Below are positions 20,822 to 32,436 of a stretch of DNA of 64,000 nt, piece after piece. The number at the start of each line of letters is the position of its first letter. The stretch's first letter is position 1. The notes below the pieces were generated by a model. It was not told the origin of the DNA. It did no database searches and saw nothing but the letters and a program-made list of their open reading frames with translations. The stretch comes from Portunus trituberculatus. Taxonomy: Eukaryota; Arthropoda; Malacostraca; Decapoda; Portunidae. The translations under genes and the position numbers were made by a program. The stretch covers positions 1,852,326 to 1,916,325 of the forward strand of contig NC_059257.1 of assembly GCF_017591435.1 (NCBI RefSeq), read 5' to 3'.

Positions 20822-21343
20822 AAAATAACATAACATAACATAAATAATAGGATAACAAAGGGCCACCAGGGTCCATCTAGGTTATCCTGTATCAGTCGCA
20901 CAGCGACCTCGTCATCAGTACTTAAAGATACACTTACAAGTACACAATACATTATATACTAATTCTAAATATTTGGCCCATTAACAGGGCTAAGTCCTGC
21001 AGCGAAATCCTCTACAATTTGTGGTCCCCATACATGGGGATCATGTCTTATTTAACTATAGTAAATTTCTTATAAAACTATCATGCAGTGCTATACATAA
21101 TTATAAATCTAATAAATTTAAGTGCTTATCTAATCTGTTTTTAAACATTGTCAAACTAGTGCTATTTACAACCGTCTCTGGCAATGCATTCCAGAAGTCT
21201 ACCACCCTATGACTAAAGAAATATTTTCTTATATCTAACCTGCAGCCTTGCTTTCTAATCTTCCTGCCATGATTTCTAGTCCTATTTCCTCCTCTAAGGT
21301 AAAGAAAGATCTCACATCTATGTAGTTTGTATCTGAGAACATT

Positions 21344-22796
21344 TTAAATAACTCTATCATATCCTCTTATACATCTCCTCTCAAATGAAAACATGTTTAA
21401 TTCCTTTAATCTATCTCTATACTCCAGGCGCTTTAATGCTGGTATCATCCTAGTTGCTCTTCTCTGAACTGCTTCTAACATGTTGATATCCTGCCTATAG
21501 TGGGGTGACCAGGCCTGTATGCAATACTCTAAATGGGGCCTAACATAGGAATTATATAAGCTATGCACCACTTCCTTACTTTTATAACTAACATTTCTAT
21601 TTATAAAACCCAGGATCCTATTTGCCCTATTTCTTGCTTCTAAACATTGCTTTGAAAATTTCATAGTCCTGTCTATCACTACTCCTAAATCCTTTCCTTC
21701 CTCTACTGCCTCTAGCCAACATCCCTCCATCTCATAGTTAAAGTTTGTGTTGTCTTTACCTAAATGCATAACCTGACACTTATCAGAATTAAACTCCATC
21801 TGCCACCTGTCTGCCCATGCTATCAGCCTGTCCAGGTCTCGTTGTATTCTGTAATTGTCCTTTTCACCCTGTACTGCACATGCTATCTTAGTATCATCTG
21901 CAAACTTTGATACTTTGCTACTAATTCCTATATCTAAATCGTTAATGTACACCAAGAAAAGAAGAGGTCCTAGCACTGATCCTTGGGGTACCCACTAACC
22001 ACTTCCTTCCACTCAGACATTGCCCCATTTAATACTACTCTCTGTTTCCTATCAGAAAGCCATTCACTAATCCAATCAACTAACCTACCCCGTATCCCAT
22101 GTAGTCTCAATTTGTACACTAGCCTCCTATGTGGTACCTTATCAAATGCCTTGCTAAAATCTAGATATATAACATCTATGCTATTTCCATCATCTAACTC
22201 CTTGGTAATATATTCTAAGATATCGAACAAATTTGTAAGACAGGACCTCCCTGATCTAAAGCCATGTTGGGTATCTCTAATTAATCTATTCTCATTTAAA
22301 TGCTCCCAAATACTACCCTTAATGATTTTCTCTAGTATCTTACATACTATACTAGTTAAACTGATCGGTCTATAATTATTCGCATCATCCTTCCTACCTT
22401 TTTTTAAATATTGGAGTAACATTAGCTAACTTCCAGTCCTGAGGTATCTCAGCAAACCTAAGTGATCTTTCAAAGATTAACTTAAGTGCTTCAGAAATAC
22501 TGTCTACACCCTCCCTAAGTACTCTGGCATGTAGCTCATCAGGACCACTAGCTTTCCTATCGTCTAGTTCAAGAATAAATTTCCTAATAATTCCCGGTTT
22601 TATATCAATATTTTCTAAAGCTCTTAAACTACTTGTCGCACTGTTTGTAACAGGATTTCCTATTCTTTCCCTAGTAAATACTGAAGAAAATTGTTCATTC
22701 AATAATTCTACTATGTCTTCATTTTGATCCACTACTACACCATCTTTTCTGAGTGGTCCAGTCCTATCCTTATTTCTTTTATCACTGACCTTGTAA
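21344..22796 (-). pseudogene. CR1 ORF2, reverse transcriptase
   Basis: From 22918 down on the minus strand the frames read LDDRKASGPDELHARVL, EIPQDWKLANVTPIFKK, NYRPISLTSIVCKILEKI, GFRSGRSCLTNL and LDFSKAFDKVPHRRL. The block SGYPKDQC is a damaged SGVPQGSVLGP. Then come FADDTK and WADRWQMEFNSDKCQVMHLG. The C-terminal zone ends with HLEYCIQAWSPHYRQDI and YRDRLKELNMFSFERR. Two frame shifts (near 22400 and 21975) and a stop near 21344 inactivate it. Its upstream half lies beyond the Jockey-like insertion. Confidence 0.9.
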
Positions 22797-22806
22797 TAAC
22801 TATATA

Positions 22807-25800
22807 AGTCCCCTCTGGGAGGGGACCATAATGTCCCCAGGTCGGACTGCCCCTCTGCTGTCGACCTTGGGTGTCTTGACACTTCATCTAATACTTTCAC
22901 TATCAATTTCTGCAACATTCGTGGCCTTCGTTCTAATTTTCAATCTGTGGAACACCACCTCTCCTCTACTAAACCTCATCTTCTCTTCCTAACTGAAACA
23001 CAGTTGTCTGTGACTACTGACAGCAGCCCTTTTCTGTTCCCTCCTACTTGCTCTATCCTCATTTTCAATCCAAAGCTGGATGTTGCGCATACGTGCGTAA
23101 CGACACCACTTGCTCTCGTGCCCACAATCTTGAATCTTCAGAATTTTCTACCATCTGGCTAAGACTTCAATGTCACTCTCTAACTAAATTCATCTGTGCT
23201 GTATACCTCTCACCTAATTCCTCTGACTATGTAAAATTCTTTGACTATTTGACTTCAAGGTGGAGCACATCTTATCTCACTTTCCTTTGCTGAGATCTCC
23301 ATTTTAGGGATTTCAATGTTCACCACCAGCTTTGGCTTTCATCTTCTTTCACTGACCAACCTGGTGAACAAACCTTCAACTTTGCTATCCTTCATGACCT
23401 AGAGCAGCTAGTGAAGTTCCCTACCCGTATTCCTGACCGCCTTGGAGACACGCCCAACATTCTTGATCTTTTCCTAACCTCCAACCCTTCTGCTTACTCT
23501 GTTAAACTTTCCTCTCCGTTGGGCTCCTCCGACCACAATCTAATTTCCGTTACCAGTTCTATCACTCCAGTGCAGCCTCAGGACCCGCCTAAGCGGAGGT
23601 GCTTCTGGCATTTTAACTCTGCTAAGTGGAAGGAACTAAGGCAGTACTATTCTGATTTCCCTTGGGATGATTATTGTTTTCATGTCAGAGATCCTTCTCT
23701 TTGTGCCGAGCGCATAACAGAGGTGATTATCTCTGGCATGGAGCTATACATTCCTCATACTTTCTCTAACCCTAAAGCTAAAAGCCTTGGTTTAACTCTG
23801 CTTGTTCTCGTGCTGTCAATGATAGAGAGGCGGCTCACAAACGGTTCCGTAGCCATCCAACTGCTGAAACTCATGCCCTATATATTTCTGCCCGTAATCA
23901 TGCCAAATCTATTCTCCAACTTACTAAAAACTCTTTCATCAATAGAAAATGTCAAAGTCTTTCCAATTCTAACTCCTCTCGAGATTTCTGGCATCTAGCC
24001 AATAATATCTCTAACAACTTTACTTCTTCGTCTTTCCTCCTTTACTTCATCCAGATGGCTCTACAGCTGTCTCTTCTTTTCTAAAGCTGAACTCTTCGCT
24101 CAAACCTTTGCTACCAACTCAACTTTGGATGATTCTGGGCATATTCCTCCTACTCCTCCACCCTCTGACTACTTCATCCCTAAAATTAAAATTCTTTATA
24201 AAGACGTTTTCCTGGCCCTCTCTGGCCTTGATTCTCGGAAGGCTTACGGTCCGGATGGAGTCCCTCCTGTTGTTCTCAAAACTGTGCTTCCGAACTCGCT
24301 CACTGCCTGGTCAAACTCTTTCATCTGTGTCTCTACTTCTATTTATCCTTCTTGCTGGAAGTTTGCTCACATTCAACCTGTCCCTAAAAAGGTGACCACT
24401 CCAATCCTTCTAACTACCGCCCTATAGCTTTGATTTCCTGCCTTTCTAAAGCCTTTGAGTCTATCCTTAATAGGAAGATAATGAGGCATCTATCAGCTCA
24501 CAACCTTCTCTCTGATTGCCAGTATGGTTTCCGTAAAGGCAGATCTACTGGTGATCTTCTTACTTTCCTAACTGAATCTTGGTCATCCTCTTTAGGGACT
24601 TCGGTGAAACCTTTGCTGTCGGCCTTGACATATCGAAAGCCTTCGATAGAGTCTGGCACAAATCTTTAATTTCTAAACTACCCTCCTACGGATTCTATCC
24701 TTCTCTCTGTACCTTCATCTCCAGTTTCCTTTCCGATCGTTCTATTGCTGCTGTAGTAGACGGTCACTGTTCTTCCCTAAAACTATCAACAGTGGTGTTC
24801 CACAGGGTTCTGTCCTATCACCCACTCTCTTTCTATTATTCATCAATGATCTCCTAAATCTGACTCAATGCCCTATCCACTCCTATGCTGATGATACCAC
24901 CCTGCATTATTCAACAGCGTTCAACAGACGCCCAACCCAACAACAATTAAATGACTCAAGGCGAGATGCTATAGGACGCCTAACTTCTGATCTTTCACTT
25001 GTTTCTGATTGGGGCAGAGAAACCTGGTTTTGTTCAATGCCTCAAAACTCAATTTCTACAACTATCTACTCGACATAACCTTCCAGACAACTATCCTCTC
25101 TTCTTCAATAACACTCAACTTCCCTCTCCTCTACATTAAACACACTCGGTCTATCCTTCACTAAAAATCTAAACTGGAAATTTCACATCTCTACTCTTGC
25201 TAAATCAGCTTCCAAGAAGTTAGGTGTCCTATGGCGTCTTCGTCCATTTTTCTCTCCTCCCAGCTGCTTGCTCTGTACAAGGGCCTTATCCGCCCGTGTA
25301 TGGAGTATGGCTCTCATGTCTGGGGATCCACACACAGCTTTACTAAACAAGGTGGAATCTAAAGCTTTTCGTCTTATCAACTCTTCTCCTCTAACTGACT
25401 GTCTTGATTCTTTAAGTCACCGCCGCAATGTTGCATCTTTATCTGTCTTCTACCGCTGTTTTCATGCTGTCTGCTCCTCTGAACTTGCTAACTGCATGCC
25501 TTCCCCCCTCCTGCAGCCTCGCTGCACAAGACTCTCTACTTCTTCTCATCCCTATTCTGTCCATCTTCCTAATGCAAGAGTTAACCAGTATCTTCACTCC
25601 TTCATTCCCTACACTGGTAAACTCTGGAACTCTCTACCTGTGTCTGTATTTCCACCTGCCTATGACTTAAACTCTTTCAAAAGAGGAGTGTCAAGACACC
25701 TCTTACGTTAACTGGACCCTCCTTTTAGATTTTTTGTTTTTCTTTCTACTTTCATCTTAACAGGGCCTGGCAACCAGCGGGATTTTTTTTTCCAACACTT

Positions 25801-25830
25801 TGTTTGCCCTTGGCCAGTGCCCTTGTAATG
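22807..25830 (+). mobile_element. Jockey-like LINE J1 with 10-bp target duplication
   Basis: A 3.0 kb plus-strand LINE inserted in the CR1. The target TAACTATATA is duplicated at 22797-22806 and 25831-25840. The 5' end has GGGAGGGGACCATAATGTCC, shared with J2 at 53270. There is no clear ORF1, so it is probably 5'-truncated or a single-ORF type. The 3' end has GGCCTGGCAACCAG and CTTGGCCAGTGCCCTTG without a long poly(A). Confidence 0.9.
22890..25711 (+). pseudogene. J1 ORF2 (endonuclease-reverse transcriptase)
   Basis: The endonuclease start is in broken frames (NFCNIRGLRS, then LTETQLSV). GDFNVHHQLW follows near 23298, then LDLFLTSNPSAYSVKLSSPL and GSSDHNLISV (23411-23998). RT blocks are LDSRKAYGPDGVPPVVLKT, YGFRKGRSTGDLLTFLTES and LDISKAFDRVWHKSL. 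SGVPQGSVLSP is in broken frame, and YADDTTLHY is near 24885. The C-terminal part (25268-25711) has SHRRNVASLSVFYRCFHAVC and RVNQYLHSFIPYTGKLWNSL. About seven frame changes and several stops inactivate it. The protein resembles the Jockey-like RTs common in crab genomes; exact clade is not settled by eye. Confidence 0.85.
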
Positions 25831-25840
25831 TAACTATATA

Positions 25841-26783
25841 ATTTTTGGGATCTTTACTCCCAGCTCTAGCTAGTTTTATCTCTGCCTGCCTTTTACTTTT
25901 TTTATAACCTTACTCAAATCATCTCTGACCTGTCTGTACCTAATCAAATCTACATCTTCCCACTTTTCTGCAACTCTCTGTATGCCCTCTTCTTCTCTCT
26001 GATCTGGCTACCTATCTCATGAGTCCACCATAATGGCTTCCTGTTTCTCTGCCTTATATCTTTGTAAGGGATACACTGCATCACTATACCCTTTACTACA
26101 ACCTTAAAAATATCCCACATCTCCTGTGCAGTTTTATTTCCAAAACTATCTTCCCAGTTTACCTCTCCTAATAACTGACGTAACCTACCATAATTGCCTT
26201 TCTGATAGTTTGGGACTCTAGTCTTATTCACTATATTATCCCTACTGGAATTAATGATAAATCTAATTATATGATGGTCACTGTTTGCTAAAGTCTCTCC
26301 TACCTCAACTTCCTTTAAACAATGCTCAATATTTGTTAGTACTATGTCTAAAACCTTCCTCCCCCTAGTAGGTTTATCTACCATCTGCACTAAATAGTTA
26401 TCCTGAAAACTTTCCATAAACTTATTTTCACTAGCATCTCCTACCATCCTCTCCCAGTTTACTGACTTAAGATTAAAATCCCCTAAGATAATTGTCTGAC
26501 TAGTACACACGAAACTACTATGTTATCTACCTTAATACCATTAACCTGACTGGAAATGAAGGATTTTTTTTACATAAATAACTACTCCTCCACCTATCCT
26601 ACCAATTCTCTGGTGTAAATACATAATGTATCCATCTACTTCATATTCTTTCCTATTTTCCCTAAACTTTTCCTCATTTACCCATGCCTCTGTGACACAT
26701 ACAACATCTAAGTCCTCCTCAACTATATAACTAGATAACTCGTCCTTCTTGTTCCTAAGACTCCTGGCATTTACATAAAACAT
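25841..26783 (-). pseudogene. CR1 ORF2, endonuclease domain
   Basis: 26783-26541 encodes FYVNARSLRNKKDELSSYI and LDVVCVTEAWVNEE, the opening of an APE endonuclease with the catalytic Glu. After a frame change, 26510-25950 gives TIILGDFNLKSVNWERM, then LANSDHHIIRFI with the catalytic SDH, and a linker up to NRKPLWWTHEIGSQIREKKR. It joins the RT part across the J1 insertion at 22797. This domain nicks target DNA. Confidence 0.9.
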
Positions 26784-28050
26784 TTAAGTCCTGCTACCTT
26801 CCTAGATGCTGTCTCCTTATTTGGAATCCTAATCTTATTCTCTCCTATTTGCACCTGGAAATCTTTCCTAATCTTTTCACTATCTCTGTTTATCCTATCT
26901 AATTTATGTCTAGCATCTTTCTTCTGGAATGCATTTGCTACCTCACCCCCTACACTCCATCCCAACTCCCCTCCAGACATCCACTCAGCACATCCACACC
27001 CTTCCTACTCAGATGCACACCATCCCTAGCATACAAATCCCTTCGCCCATAGAACCTATCCCATACATCCACAAAGTTGACACCCACATCCTTACACATC
27101 TCTTTTACCCGATCATTCACACCAATGGCTCTAGACAACCATTCCCTGCTAACATACACACGAGGCAAGATTCCTGACACTACACACCTCCTACCACTCT
27201 CCCTTATCTTGCCTAACATTTCCCGAAATCTTGCCACTAACTCCTCCGACCCACCTGCTCTGACATCGTTCCCACCTACGTGCAAAACTACTACACCCTC
27301 CTCTCCATCCCCCAACCCTCTTCTGCACCTCCTCACTCACTGCCTTCACACCTGCACCAGGCATATACACGTTCGTCCTCCTATCCCTGTCTTTCCCACA
27401 GAAAGTGCTATCTAAATACCTAACCTGAGAGTCACCCACCACACACACCTGAGGTGTGCTAGGCTTAACCATCCTCCTCCTCTCCTCTACCCCCTTCTTT
27501 CTCCTTTCACTCACCACAACCACTTCATTCACTCCACTCTTACTCTCACTCTCACCCTCCCTCTCCAACAAACCGAACCTATTTTCACACTCAACAGGTT
27601 TAGTCCTATCCTCCTAACTGCCTCCGCTTTCCTTCCCTCGCAACCTGCCATCTCTGCCTATCCTGACTACTATCTTTCCCAGTCTGGCTCGCCTGCTCCT
27701 CTTCCCACTCTGCTCTTCCCGACAGAGGGCCAAGCCACCCTGTCGCCCTCAGAAGGTCCAACCTTGGCTAACACTGATCTCCTGCCTAATTTTTTCCACT
27801 GCCTCCCAAGCCTCTTAACCTCCTCCTTCAATTCAAAGATGAGAACTTCGTTCGCACTTTTCCCCTCACTTAGCTTTCTGATTTCCTCTCGCAATTCTCG
27901 GTGCTCAAGAGAAAGAACTAAATTCTCGCTCTTGAGCCTACACACCATACACTCAGAAAAGTCAACGACCTTCCTGTCGTGCCCACACATCTCACACACA
28001 ACAAACTCTCCCAATCCCACCTCAACACTCTCTTTCACGCACTCAATCAC
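26771..28050 (-). pseudogene. CR1 ORF1: zinc-finger, coiled coil and SGNH esterase
   Basis: The start at 28050 opens a frame with CEMCGHDRKVVDFSECMVC, a paired-cysteine zinc-binding motif, then a coiled coil with LSLEHRELREEIRKLSEG. After a frame change, 27571-27191 holds VVGDSQVRYLD, the nucleophile block of an SGNH hydrolase. 27336-26950 holds VVLHVGGNDVRAG and YARDGVHLSRKG, which carry the Gly-Asn-Asp and Asp-His blocks. CR1 ORF1 proteins of this build are known to carry an esterase domain. Two frameshifts split the domain between frames, so this copy is dead, but all three signature blocks are still readable. Confidence 0.9.
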
Positions 28051-28263
28051 ACTCTGATATACCTCAGTAGCTACCGCCTTACTAATTAATACTTGGTGAC
28101 GGCGGGGTGGGGGAACCGCGGTGGTGGGAGGGCCTAAGTGAGGTCAACTAATCCTCTTTCAAGGTCAACTTGACGGTTACAAGCCTAGTCTCCTCGCTCT
28201 AACAAAATACTTTTAACTCACAAACACTGATTCTAACCACTATTTCAATCAATCAATCAAAAT

Positions 28264-28325
28264 CAATAGTCATGAAAAAACACTGGGGCTGGACTAAACG
28301 CACCACATCTTTAAAGGAATCCATT
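28264..28325 (-). pseudogene. DIRS reverse transcriptase, middle fragment (21 codons)
   Basis: On the minus strand this 62-base sliver reads KMDSFKDVVRLVQPQCFFMT then ID. It belongs between the fragment at 32000 (LNLKELNPYVTHTQF) and the one at 20821 (QDAYYSV). It shows that the CR1 and the TTAA element hit the same DIRS gene only about 65 bases apart. Confidence 0.85.
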
Positions 28326-28604
28326 TTAACCCCTTCGCGCCGGATGTTAAAAAAGCCCGCCTGTATGATATATGGGTGGTAGTGCCGGCGAGAAAACACG
28401 GAAACTTGTGCAAGCTTGTCGTACTTGTCGTCTTTGTGTATTATGCTGCTATTTTTTAGTCACTATATCGCCTTCGAAGAGGAAAGCGGACGCTTCTCTC
28501 TTGGAGAAAAAGAGAGAGAGAGTGTGACATTTGCTAATATTTTAGACACAAGCGGGACGCATGCAGCTTATCTTCGAGAGGAAGAGGGGAGGAGAGGGAG
28601 GGAG

Positions 28605-28610
<6 letters not shown>

Positions 28611-28655
<45 letters not shown>
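28611..28655. repeat. (AG)n microsatellite inside R1
   Basis: About 22 AG units following the first internal subrepeat of R1. Confidence 0.95.
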
Positions 28656-28660
<5 letters not shown>

Positions 28661-28689
28661 TTAGAAAATTTGTTGTTTTTGTATTTGTG

Positions 28690-31560
28690 TGTATTTACCT
28701 AATTGTATTTACCTAATTGTAACATACGGAAAGGAGCTATGCTCGTACTGTCTTGTCTCCATATCTACTAATGTCCAGCTTTTCTTAAAATCATGAGTAT
28801 TCCTTGCGTTGACCACTTCCACGTCTAAACTATTCCATGCTTCCACCCTTCTATGAGGAAGCTATATTTTTCACATCTCTCCTATAAGTGGCCATTTTTA
28901 GTTTTTTCCCATGCCCTCTCGACACTCTTTCATTCCACATACACAGATCTTCCCTATCCATTTTTTCCATGCCAATCATCACTCTGTATATTGCTATCAG
29001 GTCTCCCTTTCTCTTCTGTTTTCCAGGGTCGGAAGTTGCATTCTTTTCAGCCTGTCTTCATAAGTCAAATCTCTTAAGTCAGGCACCATTTTGTTGCAGC
29101 CCTCTGTACTTTCTCTAGTTTCCTTATGTGTTTCTTTAAGTTCGGAGCCCACTGTATTGTTGCATATTCAAGCCTTGGTCTTATCATTGCAGTAATTATT
29201 TTCTTCATCATTTCTTCATCTAAATATACGAACGCCACTCTTATGTTCCTCAATAAGTTCAATACTTCTCCAATTATTTTGTTTATATGTCTCTCTGGCG
29301 ATAGGTCATTGGTAATTGTCACCCCAAGGTCTTTTTCTTCATGACTGGTTTTATGTCTTCATTTCCTATCTTGTACATACTCCTGATTCTTCTTTCACTC
29401 TTGCCAAACTCTAATTTCTTGCATTTTGTCGTGTTGAACTCCATTTGCCATGTACAGCTCCATTTCCATATTCTGTCCAAGTCTTCCTGGAGTAGTTCGC
29501 AATCTTTGTCACATCTCACTTTTCTTAACAATTTTGCATCGTCTGCAAATAGGCTCACATAACTGGACACCCCATCCACCATGTCATTTATGTAGACCGA
29601 ACATTACTGGTGCCAACACTGATCCCTGTGGAACTCCACTCTCCACCAAGCCCCATTCTGATGGTCTGTCCTTAATTATTGTTCTCATTTCTCTTCCTAC
29701 CAAAAGTCTTCCATCCATTTTAGTAAACTGCCATGCACTCCTCCTACCATTTCAAGTTTCCAGATCAGTCTCCGGTGTGGTACCTTATCAAAGGCCTTTT
29801 TTAAATCCAGATATATTCCATCAGCCCAACCATCTCTTTCCTGTATTACATCTATCACCCTCGAATAGTAACATATCAGGTTTGTCGTGCATGAACGCCC
29901 TTTTCTAAAACCAAATTGACACTCACAAAGTATGTCATTTTTCTCCAAGAAGTCTGTCCATCTATTCTTCACCACCCTCTCACACATCTTAGCTACCACA
30001 CTTGTAAGTGACACTGGTCTATAGTTCAATGGGTCTCTCTTGTTACCTGATTTATAAATTGGGACAATGTTAGCTCTTTTCCAGTCTTGGGGCACTACAC
30101 CTTCCCTTAATGAGGCATCAATTACTTCACAAACTTTTTCTGCCAGTTGCTCCTGCATTCTCTTAAAATCCATCCTGATACCCCATCAGGTCCCACAGCT
30201 TTTCTCACTTCTAAACTCCCCATCATATTCTTGATCTCCTCCACAGTTACTTGAAACTCCTTCATAATCCCTTTCTGTTCCATTACCAGTGGCTTGTCAA
30301 AAGCAGTCTCCTTTGTGAATACCTTCCGAAAGCATCCATTCATAGCCTCTGCCATTTCCCTGGGATCCTCACTGCAAACTCCATTTACTTCTAAACTTTC
30401 AATACTTTCTCTATTTTTGATGTTGTTCACATGTCTGTAAAAAAGCCTTGGTTGGTCTTTACATTTATCAATTATATCCTTTTCTTGTTTCTTTCTTTCT
30501 TCTCTTCTAATCAACACATATTCATTTCTTGCTCTTTTGTAACTTTCCCACTGCTTAATCCGTCTTTTCCTTCTCCACCTCTTCCATGCATCCTCTTTTC
30601 TTGTTCTAGCCTTTTCACATCTATCGTTAAACCAGTCCTGCTTTCCAACTTCTCTATGTTGTCTTATTGGTACAAATTTTTCTCACCTTCTTTGTATATT
30701 TTATAAATTCCTTCCACTTTTCATTTGCTCCTTAGCACTCTTGAATTTCATCCAATTTGTCTCTTGAAAGAATTTCCTTAGGTTTCCAAAATCTGTCTTG
30801 GCATAATTCCATCTTCCCACTTTATATTCTTCATTTCTTCTAGATTTCTCTTCATCTATCACCTTGAACTCCAAAACTGCATGATCACTCTTTGCTAAAG
30901 GGCACTCCACCCTCATCTCCTCAATGACCATTGGCTCTGTACTAAAGACCAAGTCCAGTCTTGACGATGCTCCCTCTCCTCCAAACCTAGTATCTTCTTT
31001 GACCCACTGAGTTAACACATTTTCCATTGCCAGTGTCAATAGTGTATTTCCCCATGTTGTCTCTGATCCTCCATTGACCAGTCCTCCCAACACACCTCTT
31101 TACAATTAAAATCTCCCATCATTATAGTTCGTTCACAGCCACCCAACATTTCTTCCAGACATGTTCCTGTATCTCTTATCATTTCTTCATATTCCTGTAC
31201 TGACCATGCATTTGTCTTAGGTGGTACGTACACCACTATGTAGTGCCTCTTTTTTCCTTCATTAGTTTCTGCTCTGATCTTTAGCACTTCTGACTTTTCC
31301 ATACCTTCTTTCACTTGATCCACCTTTATATCTTTTTTAACCAGCAACATCACTCCTCCTCCCATCTTACCTACTCTATTTCTTTTCCAAACATTATATA
31401 TCCCTTCTCCAACCATCATCAGGTCTTCTCCCTCTCTCAGTTTTGTTTCAGTAAGACCCACAATATCTGGGTTCTTATCCCTCAAGTAATCGTTGAGTTC
31501 TAAAATCCCCGATATCACTCCATTTATGTTGGAATACATTACATTCCGCTCATACGTAAG
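28690..31560 (-). pseudogene. LINE-C C3 ORF2 (endonuclease-reverse transcriptase)
   Basis: The endonuclease begins LTYERNVMYSNINGVISGIL with GLTETKL (catalytic Glu). It continues through YVPPKTNAWSVQEYEEM and GDFNCKEVCWEDW, then, after a frame change at about 31050, ARLDLVFSTEPMVIEEM and AKSDHAVLEF. The RT part has VRKAVGPDGVSGW, NYRPVSLTSVVAKMCERV, FGFRKGRSCTTNLICYYSRV, LKKAFDKVPHRRL and FADDAK. Only a handful of frame changes remain, making this the least damaged LINE-C ORF2 in the window. It lacks the N-terminal part of the element, so it could not move by itself. Confidence 0.88.
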
Positions 31561-31571
31561 TTTCTTTAGTC
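28693..31571 (-). mobile_element. LINE-C copy C3, 5'-truncated, inside a (GT)n of R1
   Basis: Minus-strand copy running from ACTAAAGAAACTTACGTATG (31571, equal to about 9636 in C1) to the tail at 28693. The bases beside it are GTGTGT on the left (28687-28692) and (TG)n on the right (31572-31590). The related R2 element has an unbroken (GT)9 at this place (57591-57608). This copy retains the longest open LINE-C frames: endonuclease 31036-31827, RT 29697-30173 (158 aa, with LKKAFDKVPHRRL), 30122-30517 and 29319-29582 with FADDAK. Confidence 0.92.
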
Positions 31572-31590
31572 TGTGTGTGTGTGTGTGTGT
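31572..31590. repeat. (TG)n flanking the truncated 5' end of C3
   Basis: The right-hand part of the (GT)n tract into which C3 inserted. Confidence 0.95.
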
Positions 31591-31667
31591 TTTCAAGAAT
31601 GTTACAAGGCGGGACGCATGTAACTTATCTTTCGAGAGGGAGAGGAGGGAGGAAAGGAGATGAGGAG

Positions 31668-31673
<6 letters not shown>

Positions 31674-31727
<54 letters not shown>
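31674..31727. repeat. (GA)n microsatellite inside R1
   Basis: About 26 GA units following the second internal subrepeat of R1. Confidence 0.95.
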
Positions 31728-31729
<2 letters not shown>

Positions 31730-31999
31730 GGGAACAGTCTATGCCATTGGGTAATTTTAGACACAAGGTGGGACGCATGTAGCTTATCTTTAGTGATTGG
31801 TGGAGACAAGGATGGTGGGAGGAGCACTAGGATTTCAAGGACAACATATGGCGTGTGTAGTTGGTATCCAACACACTATACGGGACAACTGAACTGAAGA
31901 AAACTCAGAAAAGAAATATGACGTCTACGTAGGCATCACCGTATATGCTACTGGGGCTTCATGATGCCTACATAGGCGTCACCATATTGAAGGGGTTAA

Positions 32000-32436
32000 A
32001 TTGAGTGTGAGTAACATAAGGATTTAGCTCTTTCAAGTTTAGAATGACTGGCAGTAGTACCATCTTTCTTTACAGTGAGAAAAACATTGGAATAAAAAGC
32101 ATTGCCAGGAGAGGGCTCACATCTCTCAACAATACCCCATTCCACAAACCTAAGCAGCGCAGCATCCAGGGCCGCCCTATCACTTTCTGAAAGGGACAGG
32201 GGCCGAGGCAGAGTAAATTGTAAGGGAAGCTCATCAAACTCAAGCACATGGCCACAAACCACATCAAGAATCCATTTATTGGAGGAAAGAGCTAGCCACT
32301 GCTGTCTGGCAGTGAAAATTTTCCCACTCATAAAATTGTCAGAGGTATTGAATAAAGAGTTAATGGTAATACTCACTTGGCAAGGGTTCACTGGGCTGGA
32401 CTGTGCTGCTGGTTCCCCCTCAGTGAAGGAGGCCAC
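32000..32436 (-). pseudogene. DIRS reverse transcriptase, N-terminal fragment
   Basis: The frame from 32436 overlaps the end of the Gag-like ORF. It carries QWLALSSNKWILDVVCGHVL, ELPLQFTLPRPLSLSE, LLRFVEWGIVERCE and SNVFLTVKKDGT, the opening blocks of a DIRS RT. A one-base slip after KKDG moves the continuing LNLKELNPYVTHTQF into the next frame. The R1 element then interrupts it at TTAA. Confidence 0.85.

Larger units (their letters stand above)
20827..28258 (-). mobile_element. CR1 LINE with esterase ORF1, inside the DIRS RT
   Basis: Minus-strand CR1-type LINE of about 4.4 kb after removing the Jockey-like element at 22807-25830. It is flanked by AAAAT direct repeats (20822-20826 and 28259-28263). 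It splits the DIRS sentence CFFMTID / QDAYYSV. The 3' end is a short array of TTATG units, as CR1 elements often end in short repeats, preceded by CCTAGATGGACCCTGGTGGC. The size and the presence of both ORFs suggest it was full length on insertion. Confidence 0.9.
28330..31995. mobile_element. TTAA-flanked piggyBac-type element R1 (interrupted by LINE-C)
   Basis: TTAA lies on both sides (28326-28329, 31996-31999). The ends are CCCCTTCGCGCC on the left and TTGAAGGGG on the right, a 7-bp inverted repeat. Removing LINE-C copy C3 leaves 787 bp, matching R2 (777 bp after removing its own insertion). It has no transposase, so it is a non-autonomous, MITE-like element. Inside are three subrepeats built around GGGACGCATGTAGCTTATCT, two of them followed by (AG)n tracts, and a doubled CCTACATAGGCGTCACC near the right end. 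Confidence 0.85.

Noticed and set aside
22789..25840. A longer 18-20 base target duplication (CCTTGTAAT...AACTATATA) for J1
   Set aside because: The left and right versions differ by two bases, and CCCTTGTAATGT fits the end of the J-family 3' sequence seen in J2. I kept the exact 10-bp match only.
26929..27415. Plus-strand frames rich in Pro/Thr/His
   Set aside because: They are shadows of the CR1 ORF1 esterase region on the minus strand.
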